Source: Bostrychus sinensis
Taxonomy: Eukaryota; Chordata; Actinopteri; Gobiiformes; Eleotridae
Direction: 5' to 3'
DNA length: 64,000 nucleotides
Assembly: GCA_020698575.1 (NCBI GenBank)
Contig: CM036242.1
Location: 20,625,624-20,689,623 of the forward strand
Shown here: piece by piece, positions 48,209-60,215 of the stretch
Layout: every line of letters begins with the position of its first letter
How positions within the stretch are numbered: position 1 is the stretch's first letter
The notes under the pieces: model-generated
Databases searched by the model: none
The model's input: the letters and a program-made list of their open reading frames with translations, nothing else
Told to the model about the DNA's origin: nothing
Made by a program: the position numbers and the translations under genes

Positions 48209-51200
48209 ATATATATATCCTGATCACATGGACACATGATGCATTTCAATATTTAGTATAATAATAATAATAATAATAATAATGTAATATTTATTTTTTA
48301 ATAATTATATCTATAGCTCATGGAATGTTCTGGAAATTCAGTTGAGAATCCATTTTACACAACCTCTTACAATTTGGATAAGAATTAGTTTAAAATAACT
48401 AGTTTTTTGAAATAATCATCACCCAAACATAAGACATTTTCAAAAAAAAAAAAAAAAAAAAAGCAGAATGTCAAGAGAACATTAATTTTAATCCCAGGCA
48501 GAAATCTTCCCTCACTCAATGGATAAATTGTTATGGCAATCATCATTAAAAGTCAAAAGACACAGATTTCCTTTCAAGGCTAAGTTTACCTGCACAGCTG
48601 ACAGACTTTCTGCAGTCATGGCCTTGTGAAAGGGCAGTCAGTCTGGATGGTGCCCTGTGGTTCTGTCCAAAGTCTGCAATGGCTACAGTTGGGAGCAGGG
48701 GTAAGACCCCAACTCCTTTACCCGAGAGCTTTGGTCCCAGAGCCAGCACACGCACCTTCACATCTCGGTAACAGTGGTTGATCATGCGGAAGTGGACATT
48801 CACCTTTGTCTGGATCCGGATCAAGCACTTAACCATTATTACTTTTGGTCCTTGTAAAAACTACCTGTTGTCTATATTTCACTGCTGTTTGTGTTCTGAG
48901 TGAAACCGTTATCTGCTGTCACAATAATCCTGCCCACCTCTCCCCCTTCCATGTCAACTGTTACACACAGCCAGGCCCTGACAGCAGGAGCTATTTTCAG
49001 CCTGTTATTTTATTAGCTGTGGAAATACTGCAGCAGACAGGGACAAACAGGCTTTTGTTCATTGTTGTTACTGTTTGTCTCAACTGCTGAGAGAAATATG
49101 AGTGATTCAGTTCTGTCTTGAGAACTACTTAGAGTTGAGGCTTTGGTAAAAGGGTAATGGCCTGGTAGAGGAGAGAGGGCAGAGTCAGTGCCCTTTTAAA
49201 ACTGGCAAGATGACTTTATTGTGATAAATAATGCTTGAGGCCACACACAAGCATCAATGAAGAGTTGTTCACAGAGCTGCCCGAACAGATCATGCAATGT
49301 CTGACAGGCTGAGGACGCACCCCCTTGACCTCCTGTCAGTATGAAGACCACTTTCATTGGTTTTTACCTTCCATGATAGAGATATGCACAGCTCTCCGTC
49401 TGGTTCTCGGCACACTGGTGAGTCGAGGTCCATGGGTGATCGAGGGGCAGCTTCGGCTCGGGACCATCCCAGCCCTGGAAAAAACAGAGGAACATGTCAC
49501 ATTCTTTATAATTCTTGACACGACTGCCACTTATATTGTGATGGCCCAGATCACTGTAAAATAGATAATAATAATTTCTCAACCAAGACAGTGATGCTGC
49601 ATATGATTTAAAAGACACCGCACTGGCTTTTTATTTAAGGTTTCAAAATCCAGGCAACATGTGCTGAGCCCAAGCCCAAATAAATAGAGAGGGCCAGGAA
49701 AGAAATCTATGGCAAATCATTTATGCAAATCAATGTAGGCTAGGAGATAGGAGATTCGATGTGGTGACCCAAGAAGGGAAAAGCCAAAAGGAAAGAAGGC
49801 ACTGGGCCCTGGTTAAATCTGTTAAGAAAGGGTATCTGGCTTTAAAAACTGTCAATGGTCATTCACAAACAAAAATCCAAGGACCCCTTGGACATAAATA
49901 TCTTACCTGTGAATCTCAGGGGGGTCCCTCTTTATCTTGGCACTTTGTTCCATGACCTCTTTTGCAACCTTTCCACTACAAAAGCAAAGGTCTCAAGTCA
50001 TCAATTTTGAAATAACTTTGGTTGATTTTAGTAGAATTATATTTAGGAAATACCTGTATCTAAAACGACTACCCTTAAAAAAGACATTACTACTGGACAC
50101 AGTGCGGACTTGACTGGACTTCTCCAACCTGGAATGGAGATAAGCAATGATATAGCTCTTGGGTTTACTAACCATAATCAATATATTTAACAGTTTGAGA
50201 AATGACTTACTTGTAGAAGGCCTGGTTCTCTACTCCACACTTCCAGAGATGCTTACAGGCCTCAGGTGTAGGTGCAAAGTATGTCAGTATGATCTTCCTG
50301 TCCTGTAGTAAATCATTTAACAGACACAAGAGCACATATGTAAACCAAATTTACACTGTAGAGTAGACATTAGCCAGTTAACACCAATGTCTACAAGCAG
50401 TAAATAATGTGAAAAAACTACATAGTCTGCAGGTGTATTGGTAAAGATATTAGTAAAAATACCACATAGGCTACATACAACTTAGATGTACAGATTACAA
50501 ATGTACTAAATATCTGTAAGCAAGTGCTATATTAAACACACATACCTCATTCTGATTTGCATATATGTGAAATGTCTTTGCTTCAAACTTAAGTTTTGTT
50601 ACCTCCTCCCTGTTGTAAATATAAAGGCACATTAAAACAATTAGTGGAGGAAAACACAAATACACCAAATAAAACAAAACAAAAACTTAGAGAAAAATAT
50701 GTCAGAACACAGGAAGCAGAAAAAGAAAGAAAAGACATTTTGATTTCTATCGCTGCATTTAACTTGAGCTTTTTTGTTCTAATTAAATAGAAATGTACTG
50801 GCCAGTTCCATCTTCCATCTCACAAGTTCAACAGCAATGAATAGAACAACTGACTAATCCAGCCGGTGCAGTTCAGAAAGAAAGAAAACTAAACATAGAA
50901 ACTTAGATTATTGAACTGTGTCTTTTTATTTGGAGATACAAAAGTAAACAGCTGTAGTTTGTGTACACACCATGTGAGAAAGTGAATCCTCCTGTTTCCT
51001 TGCAACACAGTGAATCCAAATGGAGTAAAAGCCAGAAAAGCTGGGTTTCCAGAAACATCCTGAAAAAGTCATAAACATGACAATAAAATAAAACATTTTT
51101 TAAAGGGACAGACAAAAAAGAATCAATCAAATCATAACTATACAAAAATATAATAAAGTAATAAATTAAAATGACCTTGCAGGGATGAGGGTCCACTCCG

Positions 51201-54200
51201 TATGTCTCCAACATTTGGGCTTTTTGCAGGAAGTTCAGTTCAGACACTTCAGGAGTCTGACCTCTGTGGAGACACAGGCAATGTAACCCTGAGTAAACAT
51301 AATGCGTTATTAACAGAAAAAAAAAGGTTTAAAGATTAATTTGTTTTTAAAAAGGACACCGCAGTCTCCCTCATACCAACACAACAAACCACTTCATTAT
51401 TATTATTATTTATGGAAAGAACAGTTCAGTATATACTTGTAAGATTAAATATATTATCAAATAATTAAAAACAGAACCTTATACTATAAGTAAACATATT
51501 CATTACATGATCATAGATAAAGCTATTGCCTTATTGCTTAATTATCTTTTAATTGCTCGTTTTTCGCACAATTATTTGTGTTTTAACAACAATTTTAAAA
51601 TCAAAGTCTGACAAATAAAATCATCAAAGCAAAATCATCACGTCACATGAACTGTACATATAGCACTATCAGTTTTTTTTTTTAGTTTTTTTTTTATGGT
51701 GAAATTCAAACTAAAAAAAGTAACCATTAAGTACCGAAACAATATTGTAAAGGACATTTTTTTCCCCTTGTCCATTGCTTAAAATTTGACATATCCTCAG
51801 CTCTAATGCCAATTTATATACAACTATCACAGATTATATTACTTTTTTTTACTTGACCCTTATTTAACCAGGAAAGTCTAAAGGGAGTCTTGTCCAGGAG
51901 CAAACCTAGTACCTTCTTGCTGCGAGGCAGGAGTGCTAACCACTATACCACCGTGCCCCTTCAAAAAGTTATATTTGTATAATTAAATAGACTGCTGATA
52001 CAATTTTTTTTATCATTAATAGCATTTTAAAGACACAATACATTTGTGTGTCTTTTTAGTGAAAATAACTTGATTAAAGGAGAATAATTCCTCAAAGTTA
52101 AATGCAAATGTAGAACGTTTCACAAAGAAAATGAACACTAGATGGCAGTAGTTTATTACTATAACAACCATTGTCCTCCAACATGGTAATGGTCACCTTG
52201 ACAGAGGAAACAAAAAGGGCCAATATAGGCCCACAAAACATACCTGACCTGAACCTAACCCCAGATACATCACCTTTTTACTGCATTTACTATGAAGAAC
52301 TTACACTGCAGTTTGGTCAAAGAACATAATGTCCGGCCATTTTTAAAAAGGTGTATAAGGAGGTGGATTTCTTGTATAATTGATGCCTGTGATTTGGATG
52401 TTGTGAAAATAATAGAGAGGACATGGAATAGGACAGGTGTCACCTTACATCAGCTCAGTCTTGTGGATCTCAGCGATACGGCGCTCCAGCTTCTCCGAGT
52501 GTTTTGGGAAGAACTGGAACTTGGAGCAGTAGCCCTCTGGGTGTTTTCCAGGATCGTAATCCCCAATCTCAGCTAACAGAAGTTAGATATTATATTACTA
52601 ATGTTCTGTGTAAAAAACATGAATTAAGTGTTCATTACTGTTGTACAGATGAGCAAATTGGAAAGCACAGTCCACAGATGGAGCTTGTACTTGTAAGACC
52701 CATGTGCGCATGTTAGTACATCTTATAATAAACTATGCTCTTATCATAAAGTATTTTGAAAGGTCTTACTGTTAACTGTGACAATATAAGAAAAAAGTGA
52801 TTTAGGGTTACAGGATCACAGTCATTATACATTTACATGCAATTATATTTGTAGAAATGTGAAATATAGAATAACATTTTTAAATTCAGGTGACTGTCAC
52901 AGTTGGAAAAATAAAAGAATGCTACAGTTAGGTCCATCAGTATTTGGACACTGACACAAGTTTTGTTATTTTAGCTTTTTTACCAAAACTATTCAAAATG
53001 CAGTAATATTATAAAGTGCAGACTCTCAGCTGTAAATTGAGCGTATTCACATCCAAATCGGACAAAGGGTTTAGAAGTTACAGGTTCTTTAGTGTGTAGC
53101 AGCCTCTTTTTCAAGGGCTCAAATGTATTTGGACAGTTGCTTCAAAAGCTATTTCTTGATCTGCATGGGCTATTTCCCTTATTAATCCATCATAAACTGA
53201 GCAGGTAAGAGGTCTGGACTTGATTCCAGGTGTTACATTTGAAAGCTGTTTGTGTGAAATCACAACATAGAGTAACTCAATGGAAGTGAATCAGGCCATC
53301 CTTAGGCTGGATCGAAAAATGGTGAAAAACCCCTTCACAATATCCAACTTAGAGTAGAAGACTCTCCAGGAAGTAGGTCTATCAGTGTCTAGGTCCACCA
53401 TAACAAGACGAAAACAAGAGAAAATACAGACTGTTTGCCACAAGGTGCAGACCATTCATCAGCCTCAACAATAGAAAGGCCACATTAGACTTGGCCAAAA
53501 ATAGCTAAAGAAGCCAGCCCAGGTCTGGAACAGCATTCTTTGGACAGATGAGACTCAGACCAACCTGTTTTAGAATGATGAGAAGAGAAAAGTCTGGAGA
53601 AGGCTTGGAACTGCTCATGATCCAAAGCACACCACATCTTCTGTAAAACATGGTGGAGCAGTGTGATGCATGAGCATCCAAAACTTCCAATGGCACTGGG
53701 TCACTGGTGTTTTTTGATGATGTGACAGAAGGCAGAAGCAGCCGGATGAATTCTGAAGTGTATAGGGATATACTTTCTGCTTAGATTCAGCCAAATGCCA
53801 CAAAGTTGATGGACGAGCTTCACAGTACAATGGACAGTGTCCCAAAATACACTGCAAAGACAGCCCATGAGTTTATATACAATATAACTCTATAAAATGT
53901 ATGTAATTTGAATATGTTTTGGTTAACAGCTAAAATAACAAAATTTGTGTCAGTGTCCAAATATTTATGGACCCTACTGTATGCACAGACTACAAAGTGT
54001 AACCCAGATTTAAGAAAGGTCACAATAATAACAATAATTATCATATACTGCACTTTACAAGCTTGTCAAGCTTCCCAAAGTGCTTTAACATTAGTTGATT
54101 ATTCATTCACTCCTCAGTCAAACTCGGTGGTGGTGAGCTACTTCTGTAGTCACAGCTGCCCTGGGGCAGACTGACGGAAGTGTGGCTGCCATTTTACACC

Positions 54201-57200
54201 TCCGACCCCTCCGACCTCTGCCAAATACAGTAACACTGACATATTCATCCATAGGCAAGGTGGGTGAAATGTCTTGCCCAAGGACACAACAGTATGCAAT
54301 GCCAGTAGCAGGGCTTGACCTGCTGCCGCCCATAAGTTCAGTGTCACATTTTGTCTGTTGTATCTTACCTTGTAAGATATAGGCAGCAAGCAGAGCAGCG
54401 TCAGATGTCTTACAAAGGAGTCGTCCGTGGTAAAGATCCCTCTTCACCTGCAGGAAGACTAGGTATCTGTGGAGGGGAACACACAGAAACATATGCCCTT
54501 ACAATCAATACTGTTTAACTGTAAAATGGCAATTGGGAATTCTCATCTGTAGTATTAGATACAGACACTACTAGATCAATTTAGGGGCAAAATGCTTAAC
54601 GATTCAAATTAACAATGACTTTTAATTTAAAATTTGATTGGTTCTGAAGTCCACAGGGGCTGAGTCAGTCTTCTGGTTTGTGGTCATCTCAGTTTCTCCT
54701 GTCAGCATCAATTACAGGCCCATGGCATGACTCCAACAAGGGAAAGCAATATATCTTCTTTACTTTTGGCAATTCCTTTCAGGGTCGCCACAACAAATCA
54801 TCTGCCTTCTAGTGTGCAGTGATTTGCATATTGATTTGGCATAGGTTTCACGCCAGACACACTCCACCCCTATTCATTTATCCAGACTTGGGACTGGTAA
54901 ACTGGCTTGAGATCCCCATGTGGCTGGATAAAGTAAAGCAATTATTGGTATAGCTCTAACTGAACTTTGCATGAAAAAGTCCACTTTGAAAGCCACTTTA
55001 TAATTTTCACTAAAACTACTCCAGATGGGTACATTTGAATTTTAAATGGCATGGTATGTTTGTAAATGATTCATGGACACACCGAAAAATGCAGTAAACA
55101 GGATTGCATCATTTTATATAGTCATTAAATCAGTGGGAAATGCAATTTGCTATGGTTGCTGTAGCTTGTGTTGTACGATGGAGCCTGCAGTCTAAACAGA
55201 AGGAGGTGGATGAAACAGCTATCCCTTCAGTGTCAGTCTGCTTTATCAAGAAGAGTCGGGCTGCGAATAAGAGATTTTTATTGCATGGCAACCAGTGAAG
55301 GATGTGATTTAGTTGGATAGAAGCGCTCACTAGCTCTCCGACTGGCTCTTTGCAGCAGTTTGTTCAGCTGTCAAGCATGCCCTACACAGCACATGAAGGA
55401 GAGCGGATTTGCAACAACACGTCTTAGAGAGAAACTAAAGCTGAAATCCTGTCTGTACATGCCTTATACTGTTCTCTTAGGCTGGAAGTGGTGGGCACTG
55501 TGTTGTTTGAGAAGATGGTCACAGAAAGTACCATAAAAATTATTTGTCAATCATAAATGAATAACCTTAATTTCTTCTAAATAATTTAAGATTACAATCC
55601 AAAAAAATGTCATATACATTTTTCTGATCTGTACACATTCATGGGTTGCTCTCAGCTTTCTGAAAGTTGTCAAATTATTTTACTCTCTTGTCATGTCTAT
55701 GTGGTCCATTTTTTCGCCAAATCAAATTTTTAGTTTATTAAGAACCCCATTAGCCACTGTAACAAAAGTGCCATTCTTCCTGGGCTCTCCTCTATATTCA
55801 TTACATGTTTTACTGACAATTTTACAGCACTCATATGCACACAATAACAATATAAAAGACATACAATAGTTCATAGCAGCCCAAAGACAAAAGAAAAGAA
55901 AACTCAAAGAACAGCTCATATCATTGTCTTATGAATTATACACTACAATACATATTCTATAATTACAACAAATCTAAATCATATTCATTAATCAAAATAC
56001 AAAATTATCAGTGATCACTGTGTAAACAAGAAAAGTTTTAACTTCTTTTGAAAACATTTTCTATTATTTTCCAACAACAAAAATCCTAGTAATGAAATCC
56101 ATGATACCATAGCGATAAAACTCTGTTGTATTTGGTTAGTTCTGCATGAAGGCAGCACACACCATGTCTCACATGTTTGTCTAGTGCAGTAATTATGTGT
56201 ATCTGAAAAAGTTTTTTTACTGTAAATTATTTCTGAAGTTTTTGTTACAGTGATGTTTCTAAGAATTGTTACTAAGAAATACTTGAGTCTAAATTTTGCA
56301 GTTAGCCAGGCCAAAGTATCGTGCATAGTAGTCACATTGGTTCTTTATGGACAGCCCAAAACAATTCAAGCCGCTTTGTTTTGAGCAACCTGAAGTCAGT
56401 TTTTTAGTTGTTTAGTTGATCAACTGTGAATTAATTTCCTACAGTGTCTAATAGTGGCCATACTCCTACCCATTTATTGTAATAATTGGTTTATTTGACT
56501 GTTCCAAGACAGCTTACCATCAACAATGACACCTAATAATTTATTTGTTCTACTTGTTCAATCAAAGTATCTCCAAATGTTAAATGTAAAATAGTGTAAA
56601 ATATTTTTTTAAATATTTTGCCCAGCTACCGTACATTTTGTTTTGTTTGTATAGATGCCTAATCTATTAGAACTAATCCATTGTGTGACTAAAGTCAATT
56701 CTTTATTTAAGCTGTTGTTAAGTTGTTGTACTGTTGTTGCAGATGCATTATAGTGTAATGTCATCTGCATATATTGCCATGGTTGCATGTTCCATCACCA
56801 GGGGAAAATCATTAGTGAAAATAGAAAATAAAAGGGTCCTAAACAACTGCCTTGGGGCACTCCACAACTCATCCCTTCAACCTCAGAATAACTGCCATTA
56901 AAATACAATGTGTACTCCCAATTGGTGGCACGGTAGCTTAGTGGTTAGCACTCTTGCCTCAAAGCAAGAAGGTCCTGGGTTCGATTCTCCCCATGTCTGG
57001 GCTGGTTTCCTCTTAGTGCTCCAGTTTCCCCCCATCAACCTCAAAACATACACAAAACCTCCTAACCAAGATCTGGAGAAGGGTCCACTGCTCCTAGCAG
57101 GTTGCCTCAGCCTCATTGAGGTATGGGTCAAATGCAGAGAATGAATTTCCCTACAGGGATCAATAAAGTAAACCTTACCTTACCCAAGATAACTTTCTAT

Positions 57201-60200
57201 CCATTTAATAGCGGAGGGTTCAAATCCATAACAACATATTTTTTTAGTAATATACTATGATCTAAAACATCAAATGCTGCACTTAAATCCAACAACACTC
57301 TGCAAACTAAATTCTTGTTATTGGTTTCCTGCAACCTGTGATCACTGCTGTAGTTCTGGAGTGACCCATTTTCTTTGCATGCTAATAAATTGTATTTAAC
57401 CATAGTACATAGTCCATAGTACTCCTGTATTTGATCATATACAACTTTTTCCATAATTTTACTCATTGCATATGATGGGAACATATCAAGCGCAGATTCT
57501 TCCACACAAAAGTCCCTTTCAGTTGTTTAATTCAAAGTAAAAACATGTGTTATGTACTGTGTATACACATGAAGGTGAAATATTTCAATAATTTATTTAA
57601 ATTGTGATGATTTTGGCTAATGAAAAACAAGATTCAGCATCTCATAAAATTACAATATACTTCATAATATTACATAATGCTTGTATAAAATGCTTATATA
57701 TACTACACATTGTGTGTATTATATCAATATACTTTTATTACAAATAAACAACAGAAATAAATTCACTTCACTTTTTTTTTTTTTTTTGGTATGTATATGT
57801 GGAGAGATCACATACGCCTGGCTCCAACTTTTCATGTCATTCCTTAAAAAAGGGTATAGCACTTTTTATGCACTAAAATGATTGACAGTATTATTGTGTT
57901 TATTGTTTTTGGCAGTAAAGAGAGCCCATTATAAGCTTTCATTTAATATAAATTCATCTCTTAATTTTGCATGTAACTTACACTCCTCCCCCCTCAATAT
58001 TTTAAGATGCAGTGTTTAGAGAGATATTACTTCCTTGACTCATTTACTGTACTGTATGATTAACTTTAATGTACTGATACTATATAATTGAAATTAATAC
58101 ACTTCAAAGTTACAATACAATTCATAATTGTGTAATGTTTTTTTTCTTCTTGAGGAGAACACAGAACATATAGCTTTGATGGTACATTAGATAAGAGGGT
58201 GCTATTCTCACCTGGTGATTTCTTCTTTGAGAGCAGCAGGGTCTGGTGGGTAGAACTTGACCCGCAAGCACATGGTGAACGGAGGCTGAGCTGTTGAAAC
58301 AGTAAAAACACTGTTGTATTTTTGGTGCAAGGAAACATTGACATTTTTATAACATTTCAAGAGAAGACATATTGATATACTTACACTTCATTTGTTTGGC
58401 AATCGATTTGCTAAACTCCAGCCAGTGCTGAGAGAGGAAAGAAGTAGAAGTAGTGAATGCTAGGCTGATAACCTGTCAGTCTGAGCTCTGATTGTTCAGC
58501 AGGTGAGCACAAAAATGTGTAATTTTTAGCTGCAAGGCACATTGCGGTTATTCCAATCTCATCAGTTTATTTAGGATTCCCTCTAATGCAGTCGCCAACC
58601 ACAGAGAGATGAAGGCTGTTGTGAGCATAATCTCAAGGGTGGTGTGCTAAACTCAGTCAGGCTGAGCTGACTGTAATCAGTGGAATAATGACATGTAGAG
58701 ACTGAGCATCCTCCTGAAATCCAGTGTGTGTGTGAGGTGGGGATAGGTAGAGGAGTATTTAAGCTTTGTTTTTGTGCAACATTCAGTCTATTGTTCGCAT
58801 TTGCATTGTAGGTTTACAAAATTTAAGACTTAAAATGACTGTTTTAGTCATCAGCAGCTGCCAAGATCATCAATCAGAGAGAGAAATTTGACACACAAAA
58901 AATTTGTTTTGGTTTAATTTTCCCAGCTTGCAGAAAACAATAACAGGTTGTGTTCTCTTTATAAAAACCTAGGGCTGCTTCTTATCATTCACTTATAGAA
59001 ATAGCTATTTCTATAACACTTGTTTGACAATAATACATAGTACTCAGTACAGTATGGTTAACTAAAAGCTTTAATAAAAAACAGAATTTTATTTTAATCT
59101 TTTAATGAAAATTTCAGGGAAGGTTAATAATAATAATAATAATGAGCCAAGAAATAATATAGTTTTTGGTCAAGACCAGACATGGTCTTCCAGAAATCTA
59201 GAAATGTTTTGAAGGATTCTGTACCACTGCAAAATACGACCAAAGATACTAAATCCAGCCACTAAGGGTCAGTAAAGAAATGGATTATTAGTTTTAATGT
59301 ATTCTTCACCATTGAGATTAATAAGGGCTTTGTGGCTCAAATGATAGAACATTGAACTAGGAAATCCTCAGTTAACATCTAGATCTGGGAACTATATTTT
59401 TACTAATGTGGGATACAGCCAGTGCCTCGGCAGAGGTCTAGGCTCTCTAGATGCTTCTAAATTAGGTTTTGCTTTTAATTTTGTGTATTTTATACATTAA
59501 TACACAATTCTTTATGCATAGCCTATTGTAAAAACTCATTTGCACAGTACTAGTTAAGATAAGAGACTTATCCAGGAATCCTTGTAAATCCCAGGTTTCC
59601 CTCTTAGCTCCTCATTACCTTACTGTCCTAGATATTTTTTAATTGCAATCATTTAAACCTGCCCTCAATCTTGGACTCTATTTTTTTATATTCTCTAGAG
59701 CATAAAAGTCCTCACTGGTACCAATATGTTCTCCTACATTTAAATAATTATTTCTCCTCTTTGCATCAGCTTCCTTTGGCTTGCCTGCAGTTTTTAGACT
59801 TTTAAAGCTTGATATTACACTTCAGTCGAACATTAAAACATCCTTAGATTGGTTGGCAATTCTGTTTGTGTGTAGAGCTAATTAACAGATGTTACGTTAC
59901 AATGAGCACCTGTTTTGATGAGTCAAGAAATCCCAGCATCTCGAAAGAAAAAAGAGCAGAATCCTAACAGTAGTGGTGGCAGCCTGAATGTTGTGAAGTA
60001 ATTACGAAAGTGTTGGAGAGAAAAATGAAGCAAGCAGAACATGAGTCACAGTGTAGGGGCGTAGCTCAAGTAAATGGAAATGAAATTAAGAATAGAAAAT
60101 AAATACATACCCTCTGCTTGTCTGGGTCCACATATCTGATGCCAAAGTAGTCCTTCTCCAGTAAGTTGAGGTGATGGCAGATGAGGTCAAACAGGTACTG

Positions 60201-60215
60201 ACCCTTAGCATCCCG
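47461..60215 (-). CDS. frmd5: FERM domain-containing protein 5, 5'-incomplete at window edge
   Basis: 13 minus-strand exons in transcript order: 60215-60111, 58427-58385, 58290-58212, 54466-54369, 52572-52449, 51263-51176, 51059-50971, 50609-50546, 50302-50211, 50128-50054, 49975-49907, 49474-49368, 48050-47461. They join in phase to 1623 nt (540 codons plus TGA). Colinearity with human FRMD5 shows that only the first coding exon (about 34 residues in human) is missing; no match was found up to the right edge. Seen: the FERM lobes ('RDAKGQYLFDLICHHLNLLE', 'HWLEFSKS', 'KRDLYHGRLLCKTSDAALLA', 'KFQFFPKHSEKLERRIAEIH', 'SELNFLQKAQMLETYGVDPH', 'GNPAFLAFTPFGFTVLQGN'), the FERM-adjacent 'SSQVRTVSSSNVFFKGSRFR', a serine-rich linker with 'ESLRDSAHSTPVRS', one hydrophobic helix 'LFLVTIGLLFALLLLLIMLT', and a C-terminal 'YFCPLRRWFACKLRW'. 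In humans FRMD5 binds p120-catenin and ROCK1 at adherens junctions. Its neighbour wdr76 is also its neighbour in human. A candidate extra exon is listed separately. Confidence 0.95.
48086..48220. repeat. (TA)n/(TATC)n compound microsatellite
   Basis: About 135 bp of TATATA with CTATATAT and ATCT interruptions, in the last intron of frmd5, only ~35 bp upstream (in the gene's direction) of the terminal exon acceptor. Confidence 0.95.
48258..48283. repeat. (AAT)n microsatellite
   Basis: About eight ATA/AAT units directly beyond the TA microsatellite in the same frmd5 intron. Confidence 0.9.
48590..48850 (-). CDS. frmd5: Candidate 87-codon cassette exon of frmd5
   Basis: In the intron between exons 49474-49368 and 48050-47461 the minus strand has a stop-free block. 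It is bounded by an acceptor (tttttacaag|ga) and a good donor (gcag|gtaaac). Its length, 261 nt, is divisible by 3. Both ends are phase 1, exactly the phase of the surrounding intron, so it could be included without disturbing the frame: ...SIMEG, then PKVIMVKCLIRIQTKV... to ...DCRKSVSCAG, then LESLRDS. It is G+C-richer than its intron. The encoded peptide (for example 'HFRMINHCYRDVKVRVLALG') is not similar to anything I recognise, and the canonical human protein skips directly from MEG to LESL. It may be a lineage-specific alternative exon or a chance open block. Confidence 0.45.
51848..51960 (-). repeat. tRNA-related SINE fragment, reverse orientation
   Basis: On the minus strand the block reads 'ggggcacggtggtatagtgg', then 'ttagcactcctgcctcgcag' and 'caagaaggtactaggtttgc', closely paralleling the head of the SINE at 56924 (box A region intact, box B damaged). 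It is followed by 'ttcctggttaaataa'. It lies in the frmd5 intron between exons 52572-52449 and 51263-51176. Confidence 0.65.
52925..53979. mobile_element. Defective Tc1-like transposon with both inverted ends
   Basis: The left end 'caGttaggtccatcagtatt' followed by 'tggacactgacacaag' pairs with a right end whose complement reads 'cagtagggtccataaatatt' followed by 'tggacactgacacaaa'. The inverted homology continues through 'ttttgttattttagct'. Flanking TA dinucleotides (52923-52924 and 53980-53981) are the Tc1 target duplication. On the plus strand, traces of transposase survive (WTDETQTNL near 53536, the first catalytic Asp block; 'CPKIHCKDSP' near 53838), but the frame is broken by several stops and indels. 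It is non-autonomous now and lies inside an frmd5 intron. Confidence 0.9.
54110..54345 (+). repeat. Teleost retroposon body ('gccctggggcagactgacgg...cttgcccaaggacac')
   Basis: The characteristic words 'gctgccctggggcagactga', 'ggaagtgtggctgccat', 'aggcaaggtgggtgaaatgt', 'cttgcccaaggacacaaca' and 'gcagggcttgacctgctg' occur in the order found in many fish genomes. It lies beside the acceptor of the frmd5 exon at 54466-54369 without disturbing it. Confidence 0.65.
54780..54925 (+). repeat. Interspersed repeat copy C (same family as 29430 and 33885)
   Basis: 'agggtcgccacaacaaatca', 'gatttggcataggtttcac', 'gccagacacactccacccct' and 'catttatccagacttgggac' repeat the order seen in copies A and B. 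It is inside the 3.7 kb frmd5 intron. Confidence 0.65.
55730..57505 (-). mobile_element. Decayed non-LTR retrotransposon, split by a SINE
   Basis: Minus strand, 57505 to ~57200: 'AMSKIMEKVVYDQIQEYY' and 'LLDLSAAFDVLDHSILLKK', the reverse-transcriptase A block of a Rex1/CR1/L2-type LINE. After the SINE, 56910 to ~56760 resumes with 'FNGSYSEVEGMSCGVPQGS' and the catalytic AIYADDITL. Further on, 56335 to ~56040 holds the C-terminal 'HNYCTRQT...CRTNQIQQSF' block. Frames are broken by several stops. This RT lineage differs from the FADD element in rasgrf1 intron 2. Boundaries are approximate. Confidence 0.8.
56924..57184 (+). mobile_element. tRNA-derived SINE inserted in a LINE
   Basis: A tRNA-like head has an A box 'tagcttagtggttagc' (~56935) and a nearly perfect B box 'ggtcctgggttcgattc' (56971-56987). 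It is followed by a body and a tail 'ggatcaataaagtaaacctt' and (CTTAC)n ending at ~57184. It interrupts the reverse-transcriptase frame of the LINE at 55730-57505 between the 'LDHSILL' part and 'FNGSYSEVEG'. The intact promoter boxes make it the youngest-looking SINE in the window. Confidence 0.88.

Noticed and set aside
47981..48223. Plus-strand open frame rich in Tyr/Ile/Ser
   Set aside because: It is mostly the TA microsatellite and its start overlaps the frmd5 exon.
56924..57000. Functional tRNA gene
   Set aside because: Box A and box B are present, but the sequence continues into a SINE body and tail and sits inside a LINE.
59325..59405. tRNA-like 'ggctttgtggctcaaatgat...gatctgggaac' segment
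   Set aside because: No A/B box pair at tRNA spacing and no cloverleaf. It is best seen as a worn SINE head.
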